DNA from: Longimicrobium sp.
GTDB lineage: Bacteria; Gemmatimonadota; Gemmatimonadetes; Longimicrobiales; Longimicrobiaceae
Assembly (NCBI GenBank): GCA_036387335.1
Contig: DASVTZ010000186.1
Coordinates: 1-64,000 of the forward strand
Reading direction: 5' to 3'
Length of the DNA: 64,000 bases
Positions 56,417 through 64,000 of this stretch are shown in pieces (the first letter of the stretch is position 1; each line of letters starts with the position of its first letter). The position numbers were made by a program, and so were the translations under genes. The notes beneath the pieces were generated by a model. It saw only the letters and a program-made list of their open reading frames with translations. It made no database searches and was not told the DNA's origin.

Positions 56417-59400
56417 TACGTCAGTCGAATAACGCCGAGCCCCATTCGGGGCACCTCGGCAATGAGCTTACGGCGCAAATGATGACCGAGCACGAACTCG
56501 AGCAACTCTGCCTCCAATGGTTTCGCAGCGAAGGCTGGCAGACCGCGCATGGGCCAAATTTGACGGCAGACGGCGATTCCCCTGAACGCAACGACTTTCG
56601 AGAGGTGGTGCTTCAGCGCCGGCTGCGCAGTGCCGTTGCTCGGATCACACCGCATCTCCCTGATGCCGCCATCGAACAGGCGGCGCATGCCGCGGCCCAC
56701 GTAAGCCATCCGCTGCTGATCGAGCGCAACCGGCTCTTCCATCGCCTGCTCCTGGACGGCGTGCCGGTGGAGTACATCGACCGAGAGCGGAAGCGCACGG
56801 ATCTGGCGCGGCTGATCGACTTCGAGCACCCGGCGCGCAACGATTTCCTGGTCGTGAGCCAGTTCACCGTGAAGGGCACCAAGCAACTGCGCCGCCCGGA
56901 CCTGGTGGTGTTCGTGAACGGGCTTCCGCTGGCGCTAATCGAGCTCAAGAACCCGGCGGACGAGAACACCGACGTCTGGGACGCGTTCAACCAGGTCCAG
57001 ACCTACAAGGACGAGCTCCCGGACCTCTTCACGACCAACGAGGCGCTGGTCGTGAGCGACGGCGTGACCGCGCGTATCGGATCGCTGAGCGCCGACCCGG
57101 AGCGGATGCTCCCGTGGCGTACCATGCGGCACGAACGCGACCGCCCGCTGCTGGAGTTCGAACTGGAAACGCTGGTCCGGGGCTTCTTTATGCCGGAGTT
57201 GTTCCTGGACTACGTCAGGTATTTCGTCCTGTTCGAGCAGGACGGCGGCACGCTCACTAAGAAGATCGCGGGCTACCACCAGTTCCACGCCGCGCGAGAG
57301 GCGGTGCGGGCCACCGTTGTCGCCACGGCTTCGCCCGCATCGGGCGTGGAAGTGCACGAGCCGATCTGGGTGCGTGACCACGAGGTGCTGCCCGGGTCGC
57401 ACAAGGCAGGTGTCGTGTGGCACACGCAGGGCTCGGGCAAGAGCATCACCATGGCGTTCTACGCGGGCAAGCTGCTGCAGCAGCCTGAAATGCGGAACCC
57501 GACTCTCGTGGTGGTCACTGACCGCAACGACCTAGACGGACAGCTCTTCGGCACTTTCAGCGCCGCCGCCGAACTTCTGAAGCAGACGCCGGAGCAGGCC
57601 AACAGCCGCGAAGAACTCCGTGAGATGCTGGCCGCCCGCACGGCTGGCGGGATCATCTTCACGACCGTTCAGAAGTTCACGCTGCTGGAAGGCGAGGCCG
57701 CGCATCCGCGGCTCACCGACCGCGGAAACGTAGTCGTGATCTCGGACGAGGCGCACCGCAGCCAGTACGGCAAGGCCGCGCGCCTCGATCCCAGGACGGG
57801 CCGTTACGTCTACGGGTACGCCAAGCATCTGCGCGATGCCTTGCCGAACGCGACGTTCATCGGCTTCACCGGAACGCCCGTGTCGCTGGAGGACCGGGAC
57901 ACCCGCGCGGTGTTCGGCGACTATGTCAGCATTTACGACATCCAGGATGCGGTGACCGATGGGTCCACGGTCCCCATCTACTACGAAAGCCGCCTGGCGA
58001 AGCTCGACATCAACCAGGCCGAGATCGAGCGCCTGAGCCGGGAGGTGGAGGAGGTTGTCGAGGACGAGGAGGACGTCGCCGCCCGGGAGCGGGCCAAGAG
58101 CGAGTGGGCCACGCTCGAAAAGCTGGTCGGGGCGGAGCCACGGCTCAACCAGGTAGCCGCTGATCTCGTGCAGCACTTCGAGGCACGGCTGGAGGTGCTG
58201 GAGGGCAAGGGGATGATCGTGTGCATGAGCCGTGACATTTGCGCGAGCCTTTACAACGAGATCGTCGCGCTTCGTCCCGACTGGCACGACCCGGATCCTG
58301 AAAAAGGCGCCATAAAGGTGGTGATGACCGGCTCCGCGTCCGACAAGAAGCTGCTGCAGCCGCACCTGTACACGAAGCAGGTGAAGAAGCGGCTTGAGAA
58401 GCGGTTCAAGGACCCCGCCGATCCGCTCCGGCTCGTGATTGTCCGCGACATGTGGCTCACCGGCTTCGATGCTCCGCCGTGCCACACGATGTACGTGGAC
58501 AAGCCGATGAAGGGGCACAGCCTGATGCAGGCCATCGCCCGCGTCAACCGCGTCTTCCGCGATAAGCCGGGCGGTCTGGTGGTGGATTACATCGGCATCG
58601 CCAACGAACTGAAGAGCGCGCTGAAGACCTACGCAGATGCCCGGGGACGCGGAGACGCCACGCTCCGGAGCGAAGAGGCGCTCGCCATCGTGCTGGAAAA
58701 GCTGCACGTGCTCGCGGGGATGATGCACGGCCTGGATTATCGCGCGTACGAAACGCAGGCGCTCAAGCTTTTGGTGCCCACGGCCAACCACATCCTGGGC
58801 CTGAAGGACGGAAAGACGCGGTTCTTGGACACGATGGCGGCGCTCATGCCCGCGTATGCGCTCTGCGCGACGCTCGATGATGCCGCCGAAGTACGCACGG
58901 AGGTCGCATTTTTCTCGGCGGTCCGGGCCGCCATCCTCAAGTTCACCACGGTGGAGCGGAAGCGCACGGAGGCGGAGAAGCACAGCGCGCTCAAGCAGAT
59001 CCTCGACAATTCCATCGTCGCGACGGGCGTAGACGACATCTTCGCCCTGGCTGGGTTGGAGAAGCCGAATATCGGCCTCCTCTCCCCGGAGTTCCTGGAG
59101 GATCTGAGGCACATGCCGGCCCGAAATCTCGCCGTGGAGCTGCTCGAAAAGCTGCTCCGGGACGAGATCCGCTCCCGCAGCCGTACGAACGTGTTGCAGG
59201 AGAAGAAGTACGACGAAAGGTTACGGGAGGCGCTGCGCAAGTACCACAATCGTGCAATCGAGACGGCGCAGGTCATTGAGGAACTGATCCAGATGGCCAA
59301 GGAGTACCAGGCCGAGCTGGAGCGTGATGCGAACCTCGGTCTGTCCGCTGACGAAATCGCGTTCTACGATGCGCTCGCGAACAACGAGAGTGCCGTTCGG

Positions 59401-59625
59401 GAACTCGGCGACGAGGTGCTGAAGAAGCTCGCTGTCGAGATCACACAGAAGCTCCGTGAGAGCGTGACGATCGACTGGCAGAAGCGCGAAGCCGTGCGCG
59501 CGCGGCTCCGCATTCTGGTTCGACGGTCACTCCAGAAGTGGAAATATCCGCCTGACAAGCAGCCTGGCGCTGTGGAGCTCGTTTTGGAACAGGCGGCTGC
59601 CCTATCCGACCGCTGGACCCGGTAA
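56413..59625 (+). CDS. hsdR: Type I restriction endonuclease subunit (translocase/nuclease)
   Basis: The protein has 1070 residues from GTG 56413, or 1048 from ATG 56479. The N-terminal nuclease has the PD-ExK pattern Asp163 (RRPDLVVF) and Glu177-x-Lys179 (IELKNP). The SF2 helicase motor has Walker A TQGSGKS (340-344 region), DEAH at 445-448 and GFTGTP. The C-terminal helical region contacts HsdM/HsdS. It translocates and cuts unmodified DNA. It ends the operon. The next bases after its stop begin a decayed thiC tail. Confidence 0.95.
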   Translation: MIRQSNNAEPHSGHLGNELTAQMMTEHELEQLCLQWFRSEGWQTAHGPNLTADGDSPERNDFREVVLQRRLRSAVARITPHLPDAAIEQAAHAAAHVSHPLLIERNRLFHRLLLDGVPVEYIDRERKRTDLARLIDFEHPARNDFLVVSQFTVKGTKQLRRPDLVVFVNGLPLALIELKNPADENTDVWDAFNQVQTYKDELPDLFTTNEALVVSDGVTARIGSLSADPERMLPWRTMRHERDRPLLEFELETLVRGFFMPELFLDYVRYFVLFEQDGGTLTKKIAGYHQFHAAREAVRATVVATASPASGVEVHEPIWVRDHEVLPGSHKAGVVWHTQGSGKSITMAFYAGKLLQQPEMRNPTLVVVTDRNDLDGQLFGTFSAAAELLKQTPEQANSREELREMLAARTAGGIIFTTVQKFTLLEGEAAHPRLTDRGNVVVISDEAHRSQYGKAARLDPRTGRYVYGYAKHLRDALPNATFIGFTGTPVSLEDRDTRAVFGDYVSIYDIQDAVTDGSTVPIYYESRLAKLDINQAEIERLSREVEEVVEDEEDVAARERAKSEWATLEKLVGAEPRLNQVAADLVQHFEARLEVLEGKGMIVCMSRDICASLYNEIVALRPDWHDPDPEKGAIKVVMTGSASDKKLLQPHLYTKQVKKRLEKRFKDPADPLRLVIVRDMWLTGFDAPPCHTMYVDKPMKGHSLMQAIARVNRVFRDKPGGLVVDYIGIANELKSALKTYADARGRGDATLRSEEALAIVLEKLHVLAGMMHGLDYRAYETQALKLLVPTANHILGLKDGKTRFLDTMAALMPAYALCATLDDAAEVRTEVAFFSAVRAAILKFTTVERKRTEAEKHSALKQILDNSIVATGVDDIFALAGLEKPNIGLLSPEFLEDLRHMPARNLAVELLEKLLRDEIRSRSRTNVLQEKKYDERLREALRKYHNRAIETAQVIEELIQMAKEYQAELERDANLGLSADEIAFYDALANNESAVRELGDEVLKKLAVEITQKLRESVTIDWQKREAVRARLRILVRRSLQKWKYPPDKQPGAVELVLEQAAALSDRWTR

Positions 59626-59629
59626 GCCG

Positions 59630-59752
59630 CTGCCGTACGACGATGAGACGCTGTTGGCGGAAGGCGCCAGGATCGCGCACTTCTGCAGCATGTGCATCCC
59701 CAAGTTCTGGTCCATGAAGACCACCTATGGCGTCCGCGACTACGCCGCCCGA
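59630..59752 (+). pseudogene. Decayed copy of the thiC 3' region
   Basis: Over about 123 bases this aligns without gaps to thiC 51848-51970, roughly 80% identical by hand count. Translation gives [20 protein letters not shown] then [10 protein letters not shown] and VRDYAAR, against thi[38 protein letters not shown]. The third iron-sulfur Cys is Trp, so it cannot be a working end. It starts four bases after the hsdR stop. Downstream sequence to 59843 has no gene. Confidence 0.85.
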
Positions 59753-59843
59753 GCCGCCGCTCGAGGCCCAGCTGCTCGGGCGTGTCGTCGCGCCGGTCCT
59801 GCTCCGACGCATCCGCGGTCTGCCCTGCCGCGCCCACACGCAG

Positions 59844-60689
59844 TCATGTCCGCGGACCAGACACGGCTTGGAAGTCAGCCATCTCATGAAGCCACTTGAG
59901 GATCGCACTGTTGGTAGAGTCTGAATAGATATCGTTGAGGACAGTCGCCGCGTCGGCCACCTGCGGCATGGTGTCGTCCAGTTTGGGACGTGCGGCCAGC
60001 GTATTGTCCGCCAGATCGGCTGTCCGCACGTAGATCTGGCTGAACGTCGCTACAACGGCTGTAGAGCCCAAACGTATCGCAGGCGCAATTGGCAGAAGGC
60101 TATAGAACAACAGCTCAGTGACGAACGCGAAGAAGGCAAGGTCGTACGGCACTCCCCAGACTACGTCGACACTTCTCATGTAGACCCGGCAGTTGAGGTA
60201 GTCGTCCGCAACGAAAAAGTGCGCCGCCACTGCGCACGGGAAATCGGCGCCGTCCGGGTCCTTGTGCCATGGCTGATTGATGTTGATCAGAGCCCTGCGA
60301 GACTGGAGATTCCGCGAGAGGCAGTCCAGCACCCACTGGAACTGAGATTGGCCCCTGGGCCGCTCGTGAAAGACGTAATAGCCGTAGTTCGAATTCACAT
60401 ATCCATACTGGTCAGCAATTTCACGCCAGCGCCTGGCAGCCTGCTGAAGTCCATCGCGAGCCCGTAGAGATCCGCGAAAATACGCCAAAAACTCTCGCGC
60501 CAGATACTTGAGCGAATCCGGGGCACGCAAGGTGAGCAGCCGGCGCCTCGAATCGGAAAGGAGGAGGGTAAGATCGTGCACCTGCTGGGCCGGCCCCTGC
60601 CTGGTCTTCACCGCATACCCGTGCGTTTTGATAAATTTAATCGCTTCAATACACAAGACGTCCATGGAGCTGGCCGTAATCACGTTCAT
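59844..60689 (-). CDS. Thymidylate-synthase-superfamily enzyme with dCMP-type active site
   Basis: ATG 60689 gives 281 residues. Aligned on E. coli ThyA, the nucleophile is Cys152 ([11 protein letters not shown]), the phosphate Arg/Ser are Arg172-Ser173 (YMRSVD), and the motif residue Asp175 is kept. The Asn that selects dUMP (ThyA Asn177) is Asp183 in GVPYDLAFF. The His after the Cys is Ala, and the THLY motif reads SQIY. An Asn-to-Asp change at this place is found in T4 dCMP hydroxymethylase and shifts preference to cytosine nucleotides. A deoxycytidylate (or CMP, as MilA/BcmA) hydroxymethylase or methylase is likely. It lies next to the RM island on the opposite strand, so a link to base modification or antiphage defence is possible. 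Confidence 0.7.
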   Translation of the reverse strand: MNVITASSMDVLCIEAIKFIKTHGYAVKTRQGPAQQVHDLTLLLSDSRRRLLTLRAPDSLKYLAREFLAYFRGSLRARDGLQQAARRWREIADQYGYVNSNYGYYVFHERPRGQSQFQWVLDCLSRNLQSRRALININQPWHKDPDGADFPCAVAAHFFVADDYLNCRVYMRSVDVVWGVPYDLAFFAFVTELLFYSLLPIAPAIRLGSTAVVATFSQIYVRTADLADNTLAARPKLDDTMPQVADAATVLNDIYSDSTNSAILKWLHEMADFQAVSGPRT

Positions 60690-60769
60690 GCGTAGCGTCT
60701 CCGGAGATCTGGACGGTGTAGACGAGCGGTGAGAAGGGGCGGGGCCCCGCTGAGGGTGCTGGTATCTAC

Positions 60770-61060
60770 TTGCGGCAAGCGTGGGCGTCAACCCGAGGCC
60801 TGCGTTCGCACTTCGCCTGCGACTGTACAACTCCAAAGTATGGCACGAATGGGCGCCATGAATCGAAAAGAGGACGAAGGGATGGACTCCAGGACGTACG
60901 TGGGGGTCTGGACCCGGCGGGCTTACTGGCCGTCGCGCAGGCGGAGAGCACGATGGGGCAGGACGTAACGGTCCGACTGCTGCATGCGGCCGATTTCTGG
61001 CTGTGCGGACAACCCGGCTGGCTCGCGGACCGGCTCGCCCCTCTCGTGCTCCCGGAGTGA
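60770..61060 (+). other. Uncertain short ORF or remnant before the CAT-like gene
   Basis: A frame ending in GQDVTVRLLHAADFWLCGQP and closing LAPLVLPE overlaps the GTG of the CAT-like gene as GTGA, the way real coupled genes do. Its N-terminal half looks like out-of-frame DNA and no start is convincing. It could be the 3' end of a lost gene. The rest of 60690-61056 holds nothing recognisable. Confidence 0.25.
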
Positions 61061-61701
61061 ACGCGGTGGCGCACTACATCGACCTAGACCGCTGGGCCCG
61101 GCGGGAGCACTTCCACCTGTTCCGCGGCTACGACCGCCCGCACTTCAGCGTCTCGACCGAAGTAGACGTGACGGCGCTGTACGAGGCATCGCGCCGCCCC
61201 GACGGCCCGTCGTTCATCCTGGCGACGCTCTTCGCCGGGATGCACGCGGCGAGCGCGACCGAGGCGTTCCGGCTGCGCATTCGCGGCGAGCGCGTGTGGT
61301 GCCACGACACGGTGTCGATCGGGTGCACGGTGCTCCGTCCGGACCGCACCTTTGGCTTCGGGTACTTTCCGCACGATCCGTCGTTCTCGCGCTTCGCCGC
61401 CGCCGGACGCGCGGAGCTGGAGAGGGCGCGCGCGGGGACGGCGCTGCTGGAGGACGCGCGCGAGGACGACGATGCCTACCTCCACAGCACGGTGCTGCCG
61501 TGGATCCGCTTCACCTCCTTCACCAACGCGCTCCGCCGCGAGGACTCCGTTCCCAAGCTCGTCTTCGGCAAGCGGTTCGCGGACGGAGATACGTGGCGCA
61601 TGCCCGTGGCCATCGAGGTGCACCACGCGCTGGTGGATGGCATCGACGTGGGCGAGTTCCTAGAGCGATTTCAGGCGCTGCTCGCGAATCCGCCGGGTTG
61701 A
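61057..61701 (+). CDS. Chloramphenicol-acetyltransferase-like protein
   Basis: The GTG 61057 frame encodes 214 residues, the usual CAT length. The catalytic motif is IEVHHALVDGIDVGEFLERF, corresponding to HHAVCDG of CAT, with the catalytic His. Other landmarks fit: FHLFRGYDRPHFSVSTEVDV, FRLRIRGERVW and IRFTSFTNAL. The trimeric family O-acetylates chloramphenicol, but many environmental members act on unknown substrates. It follows the decayed stretch after the TS-like gene and ends before a hairpin. Confidence 0.85.
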   Translation: MNAVAHYIDLDRWARREHFHLFRGYDRPHFSVSTEVDVTALYEASRRPDGPSFILATLFAGMHAASATEAFRLRIRGERVWCHDTVSIGCTVLRPDRTFGFGYFPHDPSFSRFAAAGRAELERARAGTALLEDAREDDDAYLHSTVLPWIRFTSFTNALRREDSVPKLVFGKRFADGDTWRMPVAIEVHHALVDGIDVGEFLERFQALLANPPG

Positions 61702-61709
61702 TAAGACAG

Positions 61710-61738
61710 AGGCGCGGAGGGGGTTCCCTCCGCGCCTT
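61710..61738 (+). terminator. Hairpin after the CAT-like gene
   Basis: AGGCGCGGAGGG and CCCTCCGCGCCT form a 12-bp stem with a short GGTT-type loop followed by TGTAGTTCTCT. It lies nine bases after the stop. It adjoins ACAGAG-family repeat sequence to 61770. Confidence 0.65.
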
Positions 61739-61781
61739 GTAGTTCTCTCTGTGCCCTCTGTGTGACGCGCTGTTCCCTCCC

Positions 61782-62297
61782 TCAGCGAACTTCGACGTAC
61801 TTCTCGAGGCGCGCGACTTCCGCCTTGTCCACGTACTTGCCGATCTCGCGGCGGAACTGCTCGATGTTGCGGTACGGGCGGTACTCCTCGAACTCGTGCT
61901 GCATGCGCGGGCCGACGCCGGGGATCAGGAGGATCTCCTCCTTAGTCGCGCTGTTGAGGGCGATCGGCTTCCACACCCTGGCGTACACGGCCTTGCGCTG
62001 CGGCTCGCCCAGGCGCGCGGCGAGCACGCGATCGACGGCGAGCATGTCGGCGTAGGGGCGGCCCTGGATCAGCGCATCGGCGGCGGCGGCGTCCAGGCCG
62101 GCGGCGGTGAGCTGCTCGCGCGTGGCGGTGTTCGGATCGACCATCGCGCCCTCCGCGGCCGGAGCGGCGGTGGTGTCCGCGGCGGGCGCGGGGGCGGGCG
62201 GCGTGGCGTCCGGGGTGGCGGTGTCCTGCTCCGGTGCGTCGCTGCCGCACGCGGCGAGGAGCGTGGCGAGTACGAGGGCGGCGGCGGTTCTGTGCAT
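61782..62297 (-). CDS. Helix-hairpin-helix lipoprotein (ComEA-like)
   Basis: The protein has 171 residues with a lipoprotein signal (LVLATLLAACGSDAP) and a Pro/Ala/Thr-rich linker (about 22-50). Two helix-hairpin-helix modules follow: DPNTATREQLTAAGLDAAAA and ALNSATKEEILLIPGVGPRM, the latter with the classic GVGPR hairpin that contacts DNA backbone. This is the ComEA DNA-receptor design, but other HhH exported proteins of unknown role exist. It is followed upstream (on the strand) by a membrane protein gene with 24 bases between. Confidence 0.8.
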   Translation of the reverse strand: MHRTAAALVLATLLAACGSDAPEQDTATPDATPPAPAPAADTTAAPAAEGAMVDPNTATREQLTAAGLDAAAADALIQGRPYADMLAVDRVLAARLGEPQRKAVYARVWKPIALNSATKEEILLIPGVGPRMQHEFEEYRPYRNIEQFRREIGKYVDKAEVARLEKYVEVR

Positions 62298-62321
62298 CGG
62301 TCCTCCGTAGTTGGATGAAGT

Positions 62322-62798
62322 TCAGCGCTTCGTGCGGCGCAGCGCGGGGTGCCGGTACGCCAGCGCCAGCCCCACGAGCCCCAGCTGCGCCAGCGCGCCG
62401 GGGGCGAGCGCGGGAGTGGCGCCGCTGAGCGATTCCCAGAGCAGCGCCGTTCCCGTGAGCGCGGGATCGGACTCGCGCTCGAACTCGGCGTTGCCCAGCA
62501 GGTGAAGATACGCGCCGAGCGCCCCGGCCACGACGTACACGGCCATCACGGCCCGGAACGCCAGCAGCACCACGCGCCCCGGCCGCAGCGCCACCGCGGC
62601 CGCCACGACGAGGCCGGCGGCGAGGAGGGCGAGCGGCGTCCACTGCCACACGTCCTCGTAATGCTCCAGCAGGAGCAGCTCGGCGGTGAGTCCCACGATC
62701 CCCACCAGCACCACCGCGAGCAGGATGCGGCGCAGCACCGACAGCGCCTCGGGCTCGTGCGGCGGCGGAGATCCGGTGGTGAGCTGCGACTCGTACAT
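62322..62798 (-). CDS. Small integral membrane protein, unknown
   Basis: The protein has 158 residues with four hydrophobic helices (ILLAVVLVGIVGLTAELLLL, LALLAAGLVVAAAVAL, AFRAVMAVYVVAGALGAYLH and the last one near LAQLGLVGLALAY). The first loop carries EHYEDVWQWTPL. No family is recognised. It is in the same direction as, and 24 bases upstream of, the HhH lipoprotein gene, so the two may be co-transcribed. Confidence 0.7.
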   Translation of the reverse strand: MYESQLTTGSPPPHEPEALSVLRRILLAVVLVGIVGLTAELLLLEHYEDVWQWTPLALLAAGLVVAAAVALRPGRVVLLAFRAVMAVYVVAGALGAYLHLLGNAEFERESDPALTGTALLWESLSGATPALAPGALAQLGLVGLALAYRHPALRRTKR

Positions 62799-62874
62799 TC
62801 GACTATCTCGGAACGGTTCGGCATCGCGATCCGCCGGAGAATATCCCGCGCGGACGGATCAGGCAAAGACAACG

Positions 62875-62910
62875 GCGCATCACACAGAGCCACAGAGGGA
62901 TACAGCGAGA
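62875..62910. repeat. ACAGAG-type short repeat
   Basis: CATCACACAGAGCCACAGAG and GGATACAGCGAG repeat sequence seen also at 21826-21855 (CTCACACAGAGCCACAGAGG). The remainder of 62799-63036 holds no gene. Confidence 0.5.
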
Positions 62911-63036
62911 ACGGCGGGAGGGTTCGTCATCAGGCTCGCCAAACGTTTGGAGCGGGGTGGTTGTAAGGAAGTGGGAAAGCACGAAGGGCGGCGCGGTTTC
63001 GTTCGGGACCCGCGGCGCCCCGGACCCTCATGCGGG

Positions 63037-64000
63037 ATGTCTGAGTTGAGATATACGGGAACGATTGCACTCATAGTGGCGCTGGGCGCGGGCGGCGAGC
63101 TGGCCGCGCAGGGCACGCCGGGGGGACGGACGGGAGCGCAGGCACCGCAGGCCGCCGGGCAAATTCGCGGGACGGTGGTGGATGCGGCGACGGGCCAGCC
63201 GATCCGCTCCGCCTCGGCCGAGGTGCGCAGCGCGGCCGACTCCTCGCTCGTCAACGGGGCACTCACCGGGGCGGACGGGGCGTTTCGCATCGAAGGGGTG
63301 CGCCCCGGGCGGTACTACCTGCGGGTGACCGCGCTCGGGCACCAGGCGTCCACGCGGCCCGGCATCGCCGTCAGCGCGGAGACGCCGGTCGCCACGCTGG
63401 GGACGATCCGGCTGGCCGCGAGCGCCGTGCAGCTCGAAGGCGTGACCGTCACCGCCGCGCGGCGCGAGGCGGCGCTGGCGCCGGACCGCAACACCTACAC
63501 GCTGCGCGACATGCCCGCGGCGGCCGGCGGCAACGCGGTCGATGCGCTGCGCAACGTGCCGTCGGTCGAGGTGGACATCGACGGGCGCGTGAGCCTGCGC
63601 GGCAACGAGAACGTCGTCGTGCAGATCAACGGCCGCCCGTCGCCGATGCGCGGCGAGCAGCTCGGCGCCTTTCTCGCGCAGCTCCCCGCCAACATGGTGG
63701 ACCGCGTGGAGGTGATCCCCAACCCGTCCGCCAAGTTCGATCCGGAGGGGATGGCGGGGATCGTCAACGTCGTCCTGCGCCAGAACACGGACCTGGGGAC
63801 GAGCGGCGGCATCACGGCCGGCGGGGGCACCACGGGACAGGTGAACGTCTCCGGCAACCTGGGCTTCCAGAAAGGGCCGCTGACGCTGTTCGGCAACTAC
63901 GGCTTCATGCGCGACGACCGGGAGACGACGGGCTTCACCTTCCGCGAGAACCGCTACCTCACGCCGCTCACCTACCTGGAGCAGGACGCGGCGGGTGCGT
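63037..64000 (+). CDS. TonB-dependent receptor, N-terminal part (cut by window end)
   Basis: ATG 63037 opens a frame that runs off the window (321 residues seen). A signal peptide (IALIVALGAGGELAAQ) is followed by a carboxypeptidase-regulatory-like domain (about 40-125: IRGTVVDAATGQPIRSASAE, ADGAFRIEGVRPGRYYLRV). A plug domain then begins GNAVDALRNVPSVEVDIDGR, VSLRGNENVVVQINGRP and IPNPSAKFDPEGMAGIVNVV, and the first barrel strands follow (GTSGGITAGGGT, LTLFGNYGFM). This is an outer-membrane active-transport receptor of the type common in Bacteroidota and Gemmatimonadota. Ligand unknown. Confidence 0.9.
   Translation, partial: MSELRYTGTIALIVALGAGGELAAQGTPGGRTGAQAPQAAGQIRGTVVDAATGQPIRSASAEVRSAADSSLVNGALTGADGAFRIEGVRPGRYYLRVTALGHQASTRPGIAVSAETPVATLGTIRLAASAVQLEGVTVTAARREAALAPDRNTYTLRDMPAAAGGNAVDALRNVPSVEVDIDGRVSLRGNENVVVQINGRPSPMRGEQLGAFLAQLPANMVDRVEVIPNPSAKFDPEGMAGIVNVVLRQNTDLGTSGGITAGGGTTGQVNVSGNLGFQKGPLTLFGNYGFMRDDRETTGFTFRENRYLTPLTYLEQDAAGA

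Noticed and set aside
59654-59899. Short ORF after hsdR with CSMCIPKFW as a new iron-sulfur protein
   Set aside because: It is the decayed thiC 3' end and lacks the third Cys; no start or upstream domain exists.

Overview
The window is very GC-rich DNA with short intergenic gaps. It carries many secreted lipoproteins, an ADOP-type permease, a TonB-dependent receptor and six-bladed propeller proteins. Intergenic regions are packed with palindromic repeat families. My best guess, from gene content and repeat style rather than a marker gene, is a Gram-negative member of the Gemmatimonadota, Longimicrobium-like. I see no rRNA, tRNA or CRISPR array.

Layout. 0.5-2.9 kb: a GEMM-type c-di-GMP riboswitch in front of a GAF/PAS-GGDEF-EAL protein. 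2.9-6.6 kb: copper homeostasis (CsoR-like repressor; copZ, a frameshifted cupredoxin gene, copA) behind a strong promoter with an operator-like spacer. 6.7-12.1 kb: a secreted trypsin-like protease, then an ECF sigma / PDZ anti-sigma pair flanked by a secreted HExxH protein gene and its decayed paralogue. 12.8-18.8 kb: M28 peptidase, HAD phosphatase, a thioredoxin-reductase-like flavoprotein, a Ser/Thr kinase, a secreted protein and a DUF3293-like protein. 19.4-21.8 kb: an acuB-acuC-acetyltransferase operon. 22-24 kb: an M1 peptidase. 24.4-31.3 kb: two paralogous cassettes, each with a GAF histidine kinase, a 348-residue TPR protein and a small lipoprotein, and no response regulator. 31.7-45.6 kb, all on the minus strand: an aminotransferase; a cassette of a Cys-rich secreted peptide, a propeller lipoprotein and a thioredoxin-like protein; an O-antigen-ligase-like protein; a permease; and a peptidoglycan/hydrolase operon (mtgA, GH18, S9 peptidase, amidase). 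45.9-49.9 kb: a CDC48-like AAA ATPase with a TPR membrane partner, a lipoprotein and a DUF5694-like protein.

50.0-61.7 kb is the most interesting part. A TPP riboswitch controls thiC, whose reading frame contains a palindromic octamer repeat. Next comes a type I restriction-modification operon hsdM-hsdS-sir2-hsdR, in which a SIR2-domain protein occupies the slot that the anticodon nuclease PrrC has in E. coli prr. The operon is followed at once by a decayed second copy of the thiC 3' end, so the RM block lies between two thiC tails like a genomic island. After it are a thymidylate-synthase-fold enzyme with a dCMP-type active-site Asp and a chloramphenicol-acetyltransferase-like gene. The window ends with a helix-hairpin-helix lipoprotein, a small membrane protein and the start of a TonB-dependent receptor.

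Five repeat families recur: A (about 175-200 bp, ends reading GTCATCCTGAG and CTCAGG-type GATGAC), B (paired motifs around 'GTTCCAGCCGGGGG' and 'GCAGCGGTTTCAACCGCC'), C (CCCCTCCCCC hairpins), D (short hairpins around 'TAGGGGC') and arrays of the octamer GTGCGTGA or its inverse. Octamer arrays form inverted pairs around family A at two loci, and at several loci they touch or supply gene ends.
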